DNA from: a virus
Length of the DNA: 34,227 nucleotides
Virus record (IMG/VR): IMGVR_UViG_3300023181_000061
Location: 1-34,227 of that record
Reading direction: 5' to 3' (one strand)
The position numbers and the translations under genes are program-made. This document shows, piece after piece, positions 19,327-27,566 of this stretch (positions within the stretch are counted from its first letter, which is position 1; each line of letters opens with the position of its first letter). A model generated the notes under the pieces. It was given only the letters and a program-made list of their open reading frames with translations. It had not been told where the DNA came from and searched no databases.

Positions 19327-20655
19327 ATGTTTAAATACAAAACACAGGCTCAAATCGACAAAATGACCGATGATGAAGCTAACGAGTACAACATTGAAAA
19401 AAGAGAGCATGAAGCAGAAGTACAGGCTAAAGCTATTGCCGATGGTATTGCCGCTAAAAGTAAAGAATTAGAGACAGGTTTTGTGCCTAAGTCTGAATTT
19501 GATACTCTGAAAGAAGCATACGAAACAGTTAAACAGACTGTGGAGACACAAGGCGTTAAAATTGTTGAAATGTCTAAAGGTAAAGGTTCGGTTGTTAAAC
19601 AGGACATCATGGAAGCTTTTAAAGAGCAATATGATGCAATGGATAAAGACGATGACTTTTCAATTAAAGGACATGGTACAATTAAACTGGATGTAGATAA
19701 AGTAACTATTTCAAGTGATGTACTTTCTGCAACAAACGTTAACGCTGCTCAATTCCCTACAGCAGGTGCAACACAAGTTATTGATTCAGGTATTGTACTA
19801 AGAAGCTCACAAGGTATTGGTATAGCTAAATACCGTAAACCTTATAGCCCTATTATGGAGGTTGTAGATGTAAGGCCGCTAACAGCAGCTAACCTTTACA
19901 TAATGAACCGTACTATTGTTGGTGATGCTGCAATTACTCCGGAATGTACACTTAAGCCTATTGTTAAAGTTACTTATGCAGGACAATCAGCAGAGGCAGC
20001 AGCAGTAGCAGCAGAGTGGGCAACAACTACACAGATGAGGCGTTTTTACCCTGCAATAGCAAATGATGTAGAAGATACTATTGGCGAACTTGTAATGGAT
20101 AAAACACCGGCAGGCGTATTAGCTGCAATTGTAGCGGGTGGTACCGCGTTTACACCTAATTCCGCTCTTGTTATAACAAGCACTCCAAACGATTATGATG
20201 CTATCGGTGCTGTTATTGCGCAGCTTCAAACACTTGGATATACTCCAAATGCCGTAATACTTTCGCCTTCTGCATGGTATCGTATGGTACATGCAAAAGC
20301 AACTGATGGGCATTACTCTGTATGGAACGGTAACGCTATTAGCCTTGTAGGCGAAATAGGCATATCTTACCAGGGACGTTTAATACGTTGGGTAATTGAC
20401 CCTACACTTGCAGTAGATCGTTTCCTTGTAGGTGACTTTATACAAGGTGTTAAGGTAGGTTTGGATAACGAACTTATGTATTTTGAAACCGACGGACGTA
20501 CAGATGCTACTACAGCAGGCGCATCAGGACTAAGCAGAAACATACGTACACACGTGTTAGAGCGTTTTATAGCTACTCTAATACCTACAGCAACAAGGAC
20601 TGCAATTGTATCTGATACTTTTGCGAATGTAAAAACTCTAATAACAGCAGCATAA
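19327..20655 (+). CDS. Major capsid protein (HK97 fold)
   Basis: A 442-residue protein. Residues 1-~115 form a long charged coiled coil (EYNIEKREHEAEVQAKAIAD and KSEFDTLKEAYETVKQ), consistent with a scaffolding delta domain that the upstream protease removes. The remainder is HK97-like: the N-arm, RPLTAANLYIMNRTIVGDAA, the axial domain with DYDAIGAVIAQLQTLGYTPN AVI, and the C-terminal FLVGDFIQGVKVGLDNELMY. The protease just upstream supports the assignment. Confidence 0.92.
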   Translation: MFKYKTQAQIDKMTDDEANEYNIEKREHEAEVQAKAIADGIAAKSKELETGFVPKSEFDTLKEAYETVKQTVETQGVKIVEMSKGKGSVVKQDIMEAFKEQYDAMDKDDDFSIKGHGTIKLDVDKVTISSDVLSATNVNAAQFPTAGATQVIDSGIVLRSSQGIGIAKYRKPYSPIMEVVDVRPLTAANLYIMNRTIVGDAAITPECTLKPIVKVTYAGQSAEAAAVAAEWATTTQMRRFYPAIANDVEDTIGELVMDKTPAGVLAAIVAGGTAFTPNSALVITSTPNDYDAIGAVIAQLQTLGYTPNAVILSPSAWYRMVHAKATDGHYSVWNGNAISLVGEIGISYQGRLIRWVIDPTLAVDRFLVGDFIQGVKVGLDNELMYFETDGRTDATTAGASGLSRNIRTHVLERFIATLIPTATRTAIVSDTFANVKTLITAA

Positions 20656-20657
20656 TC

Positions 20658-20924
20658 ATGGCTAAAGAAGAAAACAAAGAATTAAATGCCATTACTCCTA
20701 ATGAGGCAGCAGGCATTACAGTAGCTTACTTTAAAGAGCAAGGTGCTAAAAGTAGGAAACTAATTGCAGAGGGCAAACCTGAAGGTGTTGTCGTAAACCT
20801 ATACAATACAACTAATGTAAGGTTTACACGTGATTTTGGTTATAACAAAGAAGGCGACGAACTGCTTGTATCAGATGTAGCTTATGCTATTTATGACAAA
20901 GCCGGAGTTATAGAAAAAGTTTAA
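20658..20924 (+). CDS. Small head-module protein (88 aa)
   Basis: An 88-residue protein with a glycine-containing beta part (GVVVNLYNTTNVRFTRDFGY) after a short helical start. It sits two bases after the capsid gene; a head decoration, cement or connector subunit is plausible. No family is recognised. Confidence 0.7.
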   Translation: MAKEENKELNAITPNEAAGITVAYFKEQGAKSRKLIAEGKPEGVVVNLYNTTNVRFTRDFGYNKEGDELLVSDVAYAIYDKAGVIEKV

Positions 20925-20937
20925 ATACTTAAATTAA

Positions 20938-21504
20938 ATGATAGTAGATACTTCATACTTCACTTTACCACCGCTATACGTTCCTAACGCAGTAGTGCAA
21001 CCGTTAACAGGTAATAATTTACCCACTAACATACAAAGGTTGCAATCGGTAATAGATACTATGGAGTATCAACTATTAGTTAATGCACTTGGAGTTGAAC
21101 AGTACAATGACTTACGTGATAATCCTACTCAACAAAAATGGATTGATTTATTAAATGGGAAAGGCAACTGGAAAGGTTTATCCTATACAATAGGGACAAC
21201 AAAAAAAAGCCTAATTGCTAATTACATTTATTATAACTTTCTATTAGAGGATGAGTTTTACTACACTACAACAGGCATTGTTAAGCCTAATGCAGAAAAT
21301 GCATCAAATGTAAGTGCAGTAAGTAAATTGGTAAGGGTTTGGAATCAGTTTGTATTTATGTACCAGGGCTTCAATTATGGCTGCGGTTGTTATGAAGCAA
21401 CAAATACAGAAATGTCACTTTTAGAGTTTCTTAATTCAGATAAAGAGGCATACAATAAAGATAGTTTCAGGCTTTACGAACTACAAAACAGTTGGGGAAT
21501 ATGA
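20938..21504 (+). CDS. Head-tail connector (adaptor) protein
   Basis: A 188-residue, mainly helical protein: LQSVIDTMEYQLLVNALGVEQYNDL, later SLIANYIYYNFLLEDEF and VRVWNQFVFMYQGFNYGCG. Helical bundles of this size directly after the capsid genes are usually gp6-like adaptors that sit on the portal; Bacteroidota phages have a family of them (I think DUF6712). The stop overlaps the next start as ATGA. Confidence 0.72.
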   Translation: MIVDTSYFTLPPLYVPNAVVQPLTGNNLPTNIQRLQSVIDTMEYQLLVNALGVEQYNDLRDNPTQQKWIDLLNGKGNWKGLSYTIGTTKKSLIANYIYYNFLLEDEFYYTTTGIVKPNAENASNVSAVSKLVRVWNQFVFMYQGFNYGCGCYEATNTEMSLLEFLNSDKEAYNKDSFRLYELQNSWGI

Positions 21505-22019
21505 TTTCTGTAAATGATAGGTTAACCGAGGCTTTTGCTACATTACCTGTAATGGATTTAAATCCTACAGGCAGACCGGAAGGATATAAACCTGTATATG
21601 ATTGGGGTAATTCTGAGCAGCTTATAAGGCGTGCAAAGTTATCAAACCTTGATATGTACCCGTTAATATACCAAACCTCTACAGAAAGCACGCAATTAAG
21701 CAATGAGCGTATTGTAGAAACTGATTTAACTTTAATATTAGCTGTACAAAACTTAAGTGCTGAGGATTTAAATAATGTAAGGTGGGCAACGACTTATAGA
21801 AATATATTGTACCCACTTGCAAAGAACATAGAGACGTTGTTTACAAAAGGCGGCATCTTTATATGGGATGGAGAATACACCTTAGAGGAATTTCCAAACT
21901 ACGGTAACAACAATCAAACTGAAAACGAAACAATCGATATTTGGGACGCTTTGAGTTTTAGAACAACTATAAAAATATATGGCTCACAAGTTTGTATGAA
22001 GCCATTAAAATACACATAA
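21501..22019 (+). CDS. Tail-completion/neck protein (172 aa)
   Basis: I chose ATG 21501 (MISVNDRLTEAFATLPVMDL), which overlaps the preceding stop as ATGA, over an upstream start at 21492. The protein has beta-strand segments (ERIVETDLTLILAVQNLS) and a closing part DALSFRTTIKIYGSQVCMKPL typical of tail-completion or neck proteins between connector and tube. No exact family is recognised. Confidence 0.68.
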   Translation: MISVNDRLTEAFATLPVMDLNPTGRPEGYKPVYDWGNSEQLIRRAKLSNLDMYPLIYQTSTESTQLSNERIVETDLTLILAVQNLSAEDLNNVRWATTYRNILYPLAKNIETLFTKGGIFIWDGEYTLEEFPNYGNNNQTENETIDIWDALSFRTTIKIYGSQVCMKPLKYT

Positions 22020-22023
22020 AATT

Positions 22024-22956
22024 ATGGGCTTAATAGGAGCATTAGATTGCAAGAAAAACAACTACAATGTAGGTACTGTTAGCTGTGAGATATTCCTTAA
22101 GGAGTTTAAAACGCCTATACTTGTAGATCCAAATTGGAATCCTACAGTAGCGGAATTTGAAGCACTGACAGAAGATGATATTGTTGAGTTGATACAAAGA
22201 GGTATATGGATACCTTTAATTGGTAGTAAACAGTTTACAAATAACACACCGGATCCTACTACTGAAGATTATAGTGGTGGTATTAAAACAACAATACGCA
22301 ACGGACTACCTGAATATCTTTGGGATTATGATAAAGGAATAGGATTCCACAGGAATGCATCGGGATTGAACGGATATAATAAATATAAAGTTATGTTCGT
22401 TGACTTGTCAGGTCAATTAATATTTGCTCTATCTGCAAATGGTCTTAGAGTTTCAGGCTTTGATATGGGTATGTTCAATGTAAGAACATACATGCCTGCT
22501 ACAGGAGATACTTCTGCAATGACATCTATTGAACTACAATTAACTAATGAGGATCAATTTAATCGTAGGATTGAAGTAATGACTGCTGAAAACGCGCCAG
22601 TTGACTTTAACAACCTTTGGGCTATTGTTGGCGTTGCTTTGAACATTATAAACACACCTGCTGTAGGTAGTACAAGTTTAAATGTTCAGGTTAGAGCTTT
22701 AGGAAACAGGACATGGGGAGCAAATAGCTTAGATGCCTCAAACTTTAGATTAGTAAATACAACCAACAATGCTCTTGTAACTCCTACAAATGCCGTTGCT
22801 CAAACAGGAGACGGAAATTACACATTAACAGTACCTGCACTTGTTGCTGGAACATACGAACTACGCCTTTATGATGTGACATTGGCCGTATTTGTTGCAC
22901 GTCCTGACGATACAATACAGCTTTATGCAGGCAGTTCTAAACCATTTACAGTATAA
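22024..22956 (+). CDS. Probable major tail (tube) protein with C-terminal Ig-like domain
   Basis: A 310-residue protein in the usual tube position between the neck and tape-measure genes. Residues ~1-200 have the beta-rich mix expected for a tube protein (LVDPNWNPTVAEFEALTEDD, FHRNASGLNGYNKYKVMFVD, SIELQLTNEDQFNRRIEVM). Residues ~215-310 (LNVQVRALGNRTWGANSL..., NYTLTVPALVAGTYELRLYD, then TIQLYAGSSKPFTV) look like an Ig-like domain that would project from the tube surface. It could instead be a minor tail protein. Confidence 0.7.
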   Translation: MGLIGALDCKKNNYNVGTVSCEIFLKEFKTPILVDPNWNPTVAEFEALTEDDIVELIQRGIWIPLIGSKQFTNNTPDPTTEDYSGGIKTTIRNGLPEYLWDYDKGIGFHRNASGLNGYNKYKVMFVDLSGQLIFALSANGLRVSGFDMGMFNVRTYMPATGDTSAMTSIELQLTNEDQFNRRIEVMTAENAPVDFNNLWAIVGVALNIINTPAVGSTSLNVQVRALGNRTWGANSLDASNFRLVNTTNNALVTPTNAVAQTGDGNYTLTVPALVAGTYELRLYDVTLAVFVARPDDTIQLYAGSSKPFTV

Positions 22957-22959
22957 GCT

Positions 22960-23178
22960 ATGAAAGATGGAGTACTAAGAATAGGAAAACCCGCGCTTAT
23001 ATCTTTTACAGGTAAGGCAGCAACGGACTTTTTAGCATTGACTAAAGAGAAGCAGATAGAATATGTATCTGAAAACACAAGCCCTACAGGCGATGTTGAA
23101 AGAGCTAAAAAACTTTTAGTTGGTGTTCCTCATGGGGAATCTAAACCTAAAGATGCACCGGCCGATAAGCCAAAGTAA
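22960..23178 (+). CDS. Hypothetical small structural-region protein (72 aa)
   Basis: A 72-residue protein with KPALISFTGKAATDFLALTK near the start and a lysine/proline-rich, disordered C-terminus (ESKPKDAPADKPK). It closes the unit ended by the hairpin at 23205-23237. No family is recognised. Confidence 0.65.
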   Translation: MKDGVLRIGKPALISFTGKAATDFLALTKEKQIEYVSENTSPTGDVERAKKLLVGVPHGESKPKDAPADKPK

Positions 23179-23204
23179 ACTACATAAGTAAATTAAACCA
23201 TTAG

Positions 23205-23237
23205 GGCAGGTATATATTCGTATTGCCTGCCTTTTTT
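23205..23237 (+). terminator. Terminator-like hairpin between tail-tube and tape-measure units
   Basis: GGCAGG (23205-23210) and CCTGCC (23226-23231) form a perfect 6-bp GC-rich stem with a 15-base loop, followed by six T (23232-23237). It stands 27 bases after the previous stop and 15 before the next start, with no clear promoter behind it, so it probably only lowers downstream expression. Confidence 0.75.
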
Positions 23238-23251
23238 AATACGTTTTAGTT

Positions 23252-23701
23252 ATGGCTCGTGTATCGATTCAGGAAATGGCTAATAGGCTTAATTCTTTGA
23301 AGCCTAAAATACAGCCAAAAGTTGAGGAACTTATACTATCAAGTCCACAAGTAAAAGCAGAAAAGAAAGAAGAGTTTTTAAAGGGTCTTAAACCTAATGG
23401 TAATTTGATTGGCACATATAGAAGTACTGGTTATGCTCGTGAAAAATATGCCTTAAATAAAAGAGCAGGTTTTAGGAACGTAGATTTATTTTTGACGGGT
23501 AGGTTTGTAAATCAACTAATGCCGTACAAAGTATCTGAAAGACAATACCTATTCTCTAACAGGCTTAATTACGGCAATGATCTTATACAAAAATACGGAT
23601 CTGATATATTAGGCTTAAATCAACAGTCGTTTAATGATATACAGCGCATTTACATAGCCCCTGAACTTATTAAATTTGTAAAAAAACAACTAAAGCAATG
23701 A
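23252..23701 (+). CDS. Tail-region protein ending in a slippery A7 (149 aa)
   Basis: A 149-residue basic protein. The centre (IGTYRSTGYAREKYALNKRA GFRNVDLFLTGRF) resembles a segment I associate with Bacteroidota phage proteins located just before the tape measure; function not known. The frame ends with GTA AAA AAA CAA CTA AAG CAA TGA. The seven A (23680-23686) in the phase A-AAA-AAA are a typical -1 slippery site, and the -1 frame leads without a stop into the next gene. A tail-assembly chaperone pair is possible. Confidence 0.7.
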   Translation: MARVSIQEMANRLNSLKPKIQPKVEELILSSPQVKAEKKEEFLKGLKPNGNLIGTYRSTGYAREKYALNKRAGFRNVDLFLTGRFVNQLMPYKVSERQYLFSNRLNYGNDLIQKYGSDILGLNQQSFNDIQRIYIAPELIKFVKKQLKQ

Positions 23702-24330
23702 TATTAAAAAAGCATGTTAAAAGGCGTAAAAATGAGTTAGGTATACAGTCAATTATGTATAATACATGTGCTATACCCGCTAAGTTATTTTATGAGGTCA
23801 TGCATAATAGTAAATATGAAGTAATTGGAGGCGTAGACAACTTTGATGCTATATTTGATGAATACGTTTTGGTAAGCGAGGACAAGGATATTACGAGATA
23901 TTTTCAGAAAAACAAGAAAATAAGCGATTTACAAATTACTATAAATGCTATAGATAATCATGTATTTACATTAGCTAATATGTATATGTTAATGAGTGAT
24001 GCTCAAATTAAAAAATGTATAAATTCATTAAATGAATATAAAGCTATAAGGCGAAAGTTTGACATTAAAAAAAATATACTTGATGAGATACTAAGAATGC
24101 AAAATAGTGTCGTAGGCTCGCTAAAAAATGAATTGCAGCAGCATACAGATACGGTTGATAAAGTAAAAGAAAAGGTTTACTACTCATTTGAGGATGACTT
24201 AGTAAATTTAGAGTTAGCATTAGGCAAAGATAGCATACCCGACAACATTACATTATACAAGTTTATAGCTCTTAAAAAAGCTGCTTATAAAAGGTACGAA
24301 CAACTAAAAAAACAGAATAATGGCAAATAA
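23698..24330 (+). CDS. Putative tail-assembly-chaperone-like protein (210 aa)
   Basis: A 210-residue, mostly helical protein directly before the tape measure, the usual slot for tail assembly chaperones. It has LGIQSIMYNTCAIPAKLFYE near the start and charged helices after residue 100. It begins in an ATGA overlap with the previous gene and its frame is the -1 frame of that gene, so a fusion of about 355 residues is possible. It overlaps the tape-measure start by 11 bases. Confidence 0.65.
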   Translation: MILKKHVKRRKNELGIQSIMYNTCAIPAKLFYEVMHNSKYEVIGGVDNFDAIFDEYVLVSEDKDITRYFQKNKKISDLQITINAIDNHVFTLANMYMLMSDAQIKKCINSLNEYKAIRRKFDIKKNILDEILRMQNSVVGSLKNELQQHTDTVDKVKEKVYYSFEDDLVNLELALGKDSIPDNITLYKFIALKKAAYKRYEQLKKQNNGK

Positions 24331-27300
24331 TGGTGCTTTTGCAGAGGTATTTAGCGCGGATATACCACAACAGATTGATACAATACTTGCAGGTCTTAAG
24401 AATATACGTACAGAGCAAGATAAAATAAACTCACGTAAAATATCATTACCCAGTGAGGGGCGTTCTAATGCGAATAATACAGCAGCAGTAAATAGTACCA
24501 TAAATAAAACCATGACCGAGCAACAACGGTTAATTATGCGTATTAGTGATGCACAGAAAAGAGAAGCTATTGAAACCGCTAAACTAAGAATTGAATTAAG
24601 TAACCTTAATGCTGAAAATAAAAAAGCAGCTATTGAGGGACTTGGTTTAATGAATACCTACCAAAAACTAAGTGCTGAATTAAATACTGTTAGATTAGAG
24701 GCTAAAGGTTTAGCTGCTGATATGTTCCAATTAGAACAGGCAGGAGAGCAAAATAGCGACCAATACAGAGAATTAGCAGCTACATACGCGCAGGTATCAG
24801 CGCGATCTAATCTTTTAAACACTGGATTAAATAATATTGATGCGAATTTAGGACAATATCAAAGGAATGTAGGTAACTATGCAAGCGGCTGGAACGGGTT
24901 AGGAAATGCTATAAACCAATTAACAAGGGAAGCCCCTGCATTTGCTGTTTCTTTGAGTACTGGGTTCTTAGCTATATCCAATAACATACCTACGCTTGTA
25001 GATGAACTAAGCAGGCTAAATACAGAAAATGATAGATTAAGGGCGCAGGGAGAGCCTACAAGGAGCGTTTTAAGCCAGTTAGCATCATCTTTATTTTCGT
25101 GGCAAACATTGTTATCGGTTGGAGTTACATTACTTACTTTATACGGATCTAAATTAATAGATTGGGCTTTTAGTGCAAAAAAAGCAACTGGGGAAATAGA
25201 TCAATTGAGGGCTGCTACTGAAAGATACCAAGATACTATAGTAGAAATAACTACTAATTCAGAACGTGAGTTAACTACAATGCAAAGACTCCTAACTGTA
25301 GCACAGGATGTAACTAAAAGTACAGATGAACGTACACAAGCAGCAAAGCAGTTAATAGATCAATATCCAGGCTATTTAAAAGGCCTTACAGCAGAACAAA
25401 TAATGTTAGGTAACAACGGAAAAGCATCGGATGCATACCGTAAATCTATTACTCAACTAACTACAGATATTCAGAAAAGAGTAGATGCAGAAGCTAAACA
25501 GGATAAATCAAGGGAAACGCTTAAAATAGCTGCTGAATTAGAGCAAGAGGTAGCTGTTAGACGTAGGGCAAATGATGAAGTAGTAAGGGCTAATTCGTTG
25601 TATGGGGCTGAAAGCGGACAAGCTAAAGCTACATTAAAAGATATTCAGGAAAGAATAAAAGCGCGTAAAAAACAGACTGATGAGGATGCAACATTTATTG
25701 CTAAATTCGGCAAAATAGGTATTGATGACACAGGATCTGTAAGCCGTATTAGCTTATATACAGAAGCTCAAATAACATCTATAGCATTACAGGCACAGGC
25801 ATTAAGACAGGCTGTTGCAGACGAAAAAAAAGAAATAGATAAAGCATTTGCAGATACATCATTACTTGACTATAAACCAGACACAGCAAACACAGACAAG
25901 ACAAAAGCCTTTATTGAGTTAGAAGATTATTTAGCAGCAGAATATGAGTCTAATAAGCTTAGAATAGAATATAATGCAGATGCAGACCAAAGAATATATG
26001 AAAATACCGAAATATCATTTGAAAAACGTGATGCAGCAGCAAGAGATTATATTCAAACACAAAGTGAATTGGCTAATAATGCATTGGCGGAACAACTAAG
26101 ATTAATTGAAAAAGAACGCATTGAAAAGTTAGCAAGTTATGCACAAGAGCTAAAAGACAAAAAGATAACTGAAAACCAAAAGAACGCAGAGGTTTACGCC
26201 TTGAATAGGAAATTAGCAGCGGATCAAGTTATAGCTTATGAAAACTATAATGAAGCTTTGACGCAAATAGATGTTAAGAGGTTAGAAATACTAAAAGGCG
26301 TTTATAATCAAATAAACTTTCAGAAAGCACAAAATGAAATAGATAAAATATCTTTAGAAAACGCTGAAAAATACTCTAAGGTTTTGCAAAATGCAGTTAA
26401 GACAGGTGCTAATTATAGAGAGGTATTAAAAGCTACTAAAGAATTGGAGGCAGGTAATAATGACATAGCTGTTAGGAACGCCCAATTACGTGTTGATGAA
26501 TTAGAAAAAGAAATAAGGGGTATTGCAGATGTTTCAGAAAACACGCAAAAGAGGACAGAATTAATAGGTCAATTAACTAAGGCGCAAGAAACATTAACCA
26601 ACGCAACTAACAAACAATTAGAAGTTGAGTATACTAAAATTGAGAAATTACAAAAAGCTACAGAAGCATATTTGGAAACATTCCAGTCTAATGCATTGCA
26701 AGAATTCGGTTTTAGTAGCTTAAATACATTTCTTAAAATTGAGGAAAATGGTAAAACCACATTTCAAAACTTACTTGCAGGTGCCACAACAACAGCGCAA
26801 AAAATAGGAGTTGCTTTTAACGCCATGACATCTGTAGTCCAAGAGGCTTTTACATTCTTAAACCAAAATAGGCAATTGGCACTTGATAATGAATTAGCTA
26901 ACGAAATAAAGATATTTGAGATACGTAAAAAATATGCGGGGGATAGTACCGAAGCACAAGCTGATTTAGAACGTCAATTGGAAGATAAAAAGAGGGATAT
27001 TCGTATTAGGGAAGCAAAGGCAGCTAAAGAAGCAGCTTTATTTAATATCGCTGTTAATACTGCTCAGGGAGTTGTAGCGGCATTAGCTACTATACCGCCT
27101 AACATACCTTTATCTATTGCTATTGGTGCTATAGGTTTAGCGCAAGGCATAGCGGTTGCATCACGCCCTTTGCCGGCTTATAAAGATGGTACAGAAAACC
27201 ACCCAGGCGGTTTAGCATTAGTTGGGGATGGTGGTAAAAATGAAGTTGTGTGGCAACCAAAAGGCGGCTATTCAATTACCCCAAAAACAAATACCATAAT

Positions 27301-27565
27301 GGACTTACAAAAAGGATCTAAAGTATATCCTGATATTGCCAGTAGTGGTTTATTAAATTCAGGCTTACCAATTATGAATGTACCAAGCAAGGGACTTACA
27401 GAATCACAAATGGATGCAATTATGTCTAAACATTTAGGCAGTTCTTCAAGTGTAAACATTAACTTTGACGAACGGGGTTATAGCAAATTTCAAAAAAAGG
27501 CTAATGCTAAAACTATAAGCCATAATAACAGGGTTGCGTTTAGAGGCAATGTAATAAGAAGCTAA
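24320..27565 (+). CDS. Tail tape measure protein
   Basis: At 1081 residues it is one of the two longest genes of the window and lies in the expected position. It is helical and glutamine/alanine-rich, with hydrophobic segments at ~206-230 and ~255-285 and a long hydrophobic region near residues 905-947 (AALFNIAVNTAQGVVAALAT, IPLSIAIGAIGLAQGIAVA), followed by the typical C-terminal PAYKDGTENHPGGLALVGDG. Coiled-coil stretches fill residues ~290-870. The length sets the tail length, and the hydrophobic segments may help DNA cross the host membrane. Confidence 0.93.
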   Translation: MANNGAFAEVFSADIPQQIDTILAGLKNIRTEQDKINSRKISLPSEGRSNANNTAAVNSTINKTMTEQQRLIMRISDAQKREAIETAKLRIELSNLNAENKKAAIEGLGLMNTYQKLSAELNTVRLEAKGLAADMFQLEQAGEQNSDQYRELAATYAQVSARSNLLNTGLNNIDANLGQYQRNVGNYASGWNGLGNAINQLTREAPAFAVSLSTGFLAISNNIPTLVDELSRLNTENDRLRAQGEPTRSVLSQLASSLFSWQTLLSVGVTLLTLYGSKLIDWAFSAKKATGEIDQLRAATERYQDTIVEITTNSERELTTMQRLLTVAQDVTKSTDERTQAAKQLIDQYPGYLKGLTAEQIMLGNNGKASDAYRKSITQLTTDIQKRVDAEAKQDKSRETLKIAAELEQEVAVRRRANDEVVRANSLYGAESGQAKATLKDIQERIKARKKQTDEDATFIAKFGKIGIDDTGSVSRISLYTEAQITSIALQAQALRQAVADEKKEIDKAFADTSLLDYKPDTANTDKTKAFIELEDYLAAEYESNKLRIEYNADADQRIYENTEISFEKRDAAARDYIQTQSELANNALAEQLRLIEKERIEKLASYAQELKDKKITENQKNAEVYALNRKLAADQVIAYENYNEALTQIDVKRLEILKGVYNQINFQKAQNEIDKISLENAEKYSKVLQNAVKTGANYREVLKATKELEAGNNDIAVRNAQLRVDELEKEIRGIADVSENTQKRTELIGQLTKAQETLTNATNKQLEVEYTKIEKLQKATEAYLETFQSNALQEFGFSSLNTFLKIEENGKTTFQNLLAGATTTAQKIGVAFNAMTSVVQEAFTFLNQNRQLALDNELANEIKIFEIRKKYAGDSTEAQADLERQLEDKKRDIRIREAKAAKEAALFNIAVNTAQGVVAALATIPPNIPLSIAIGAIGLAQGIAVASRPLPAYKDGTENHPGGLALVGDGGKNEVVWQPKGGYSITPKTNTIMDLQKGSKVYPDIASSGLLNSGLPIMNVPSKGLTESQMDAIMSKHLGSSSSVNINFDERGYSKFQKKANAKTISHNNRVAFRGNVIRS

Positions 27566-27566
27566 A

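Noticed and set aside
24306-24312. Second A-AAA-AAA-C heptamer, at the end of the 210-residue gene before the tape measure.
   Set aside because: The -1 frame meets a stop after four codons (AAA ACA GAA TAA), and only a +1 shift would enter the tape measure. In such AT-rich coding sequence A7 runs arise by chance, which also tempers the claim at 23680.
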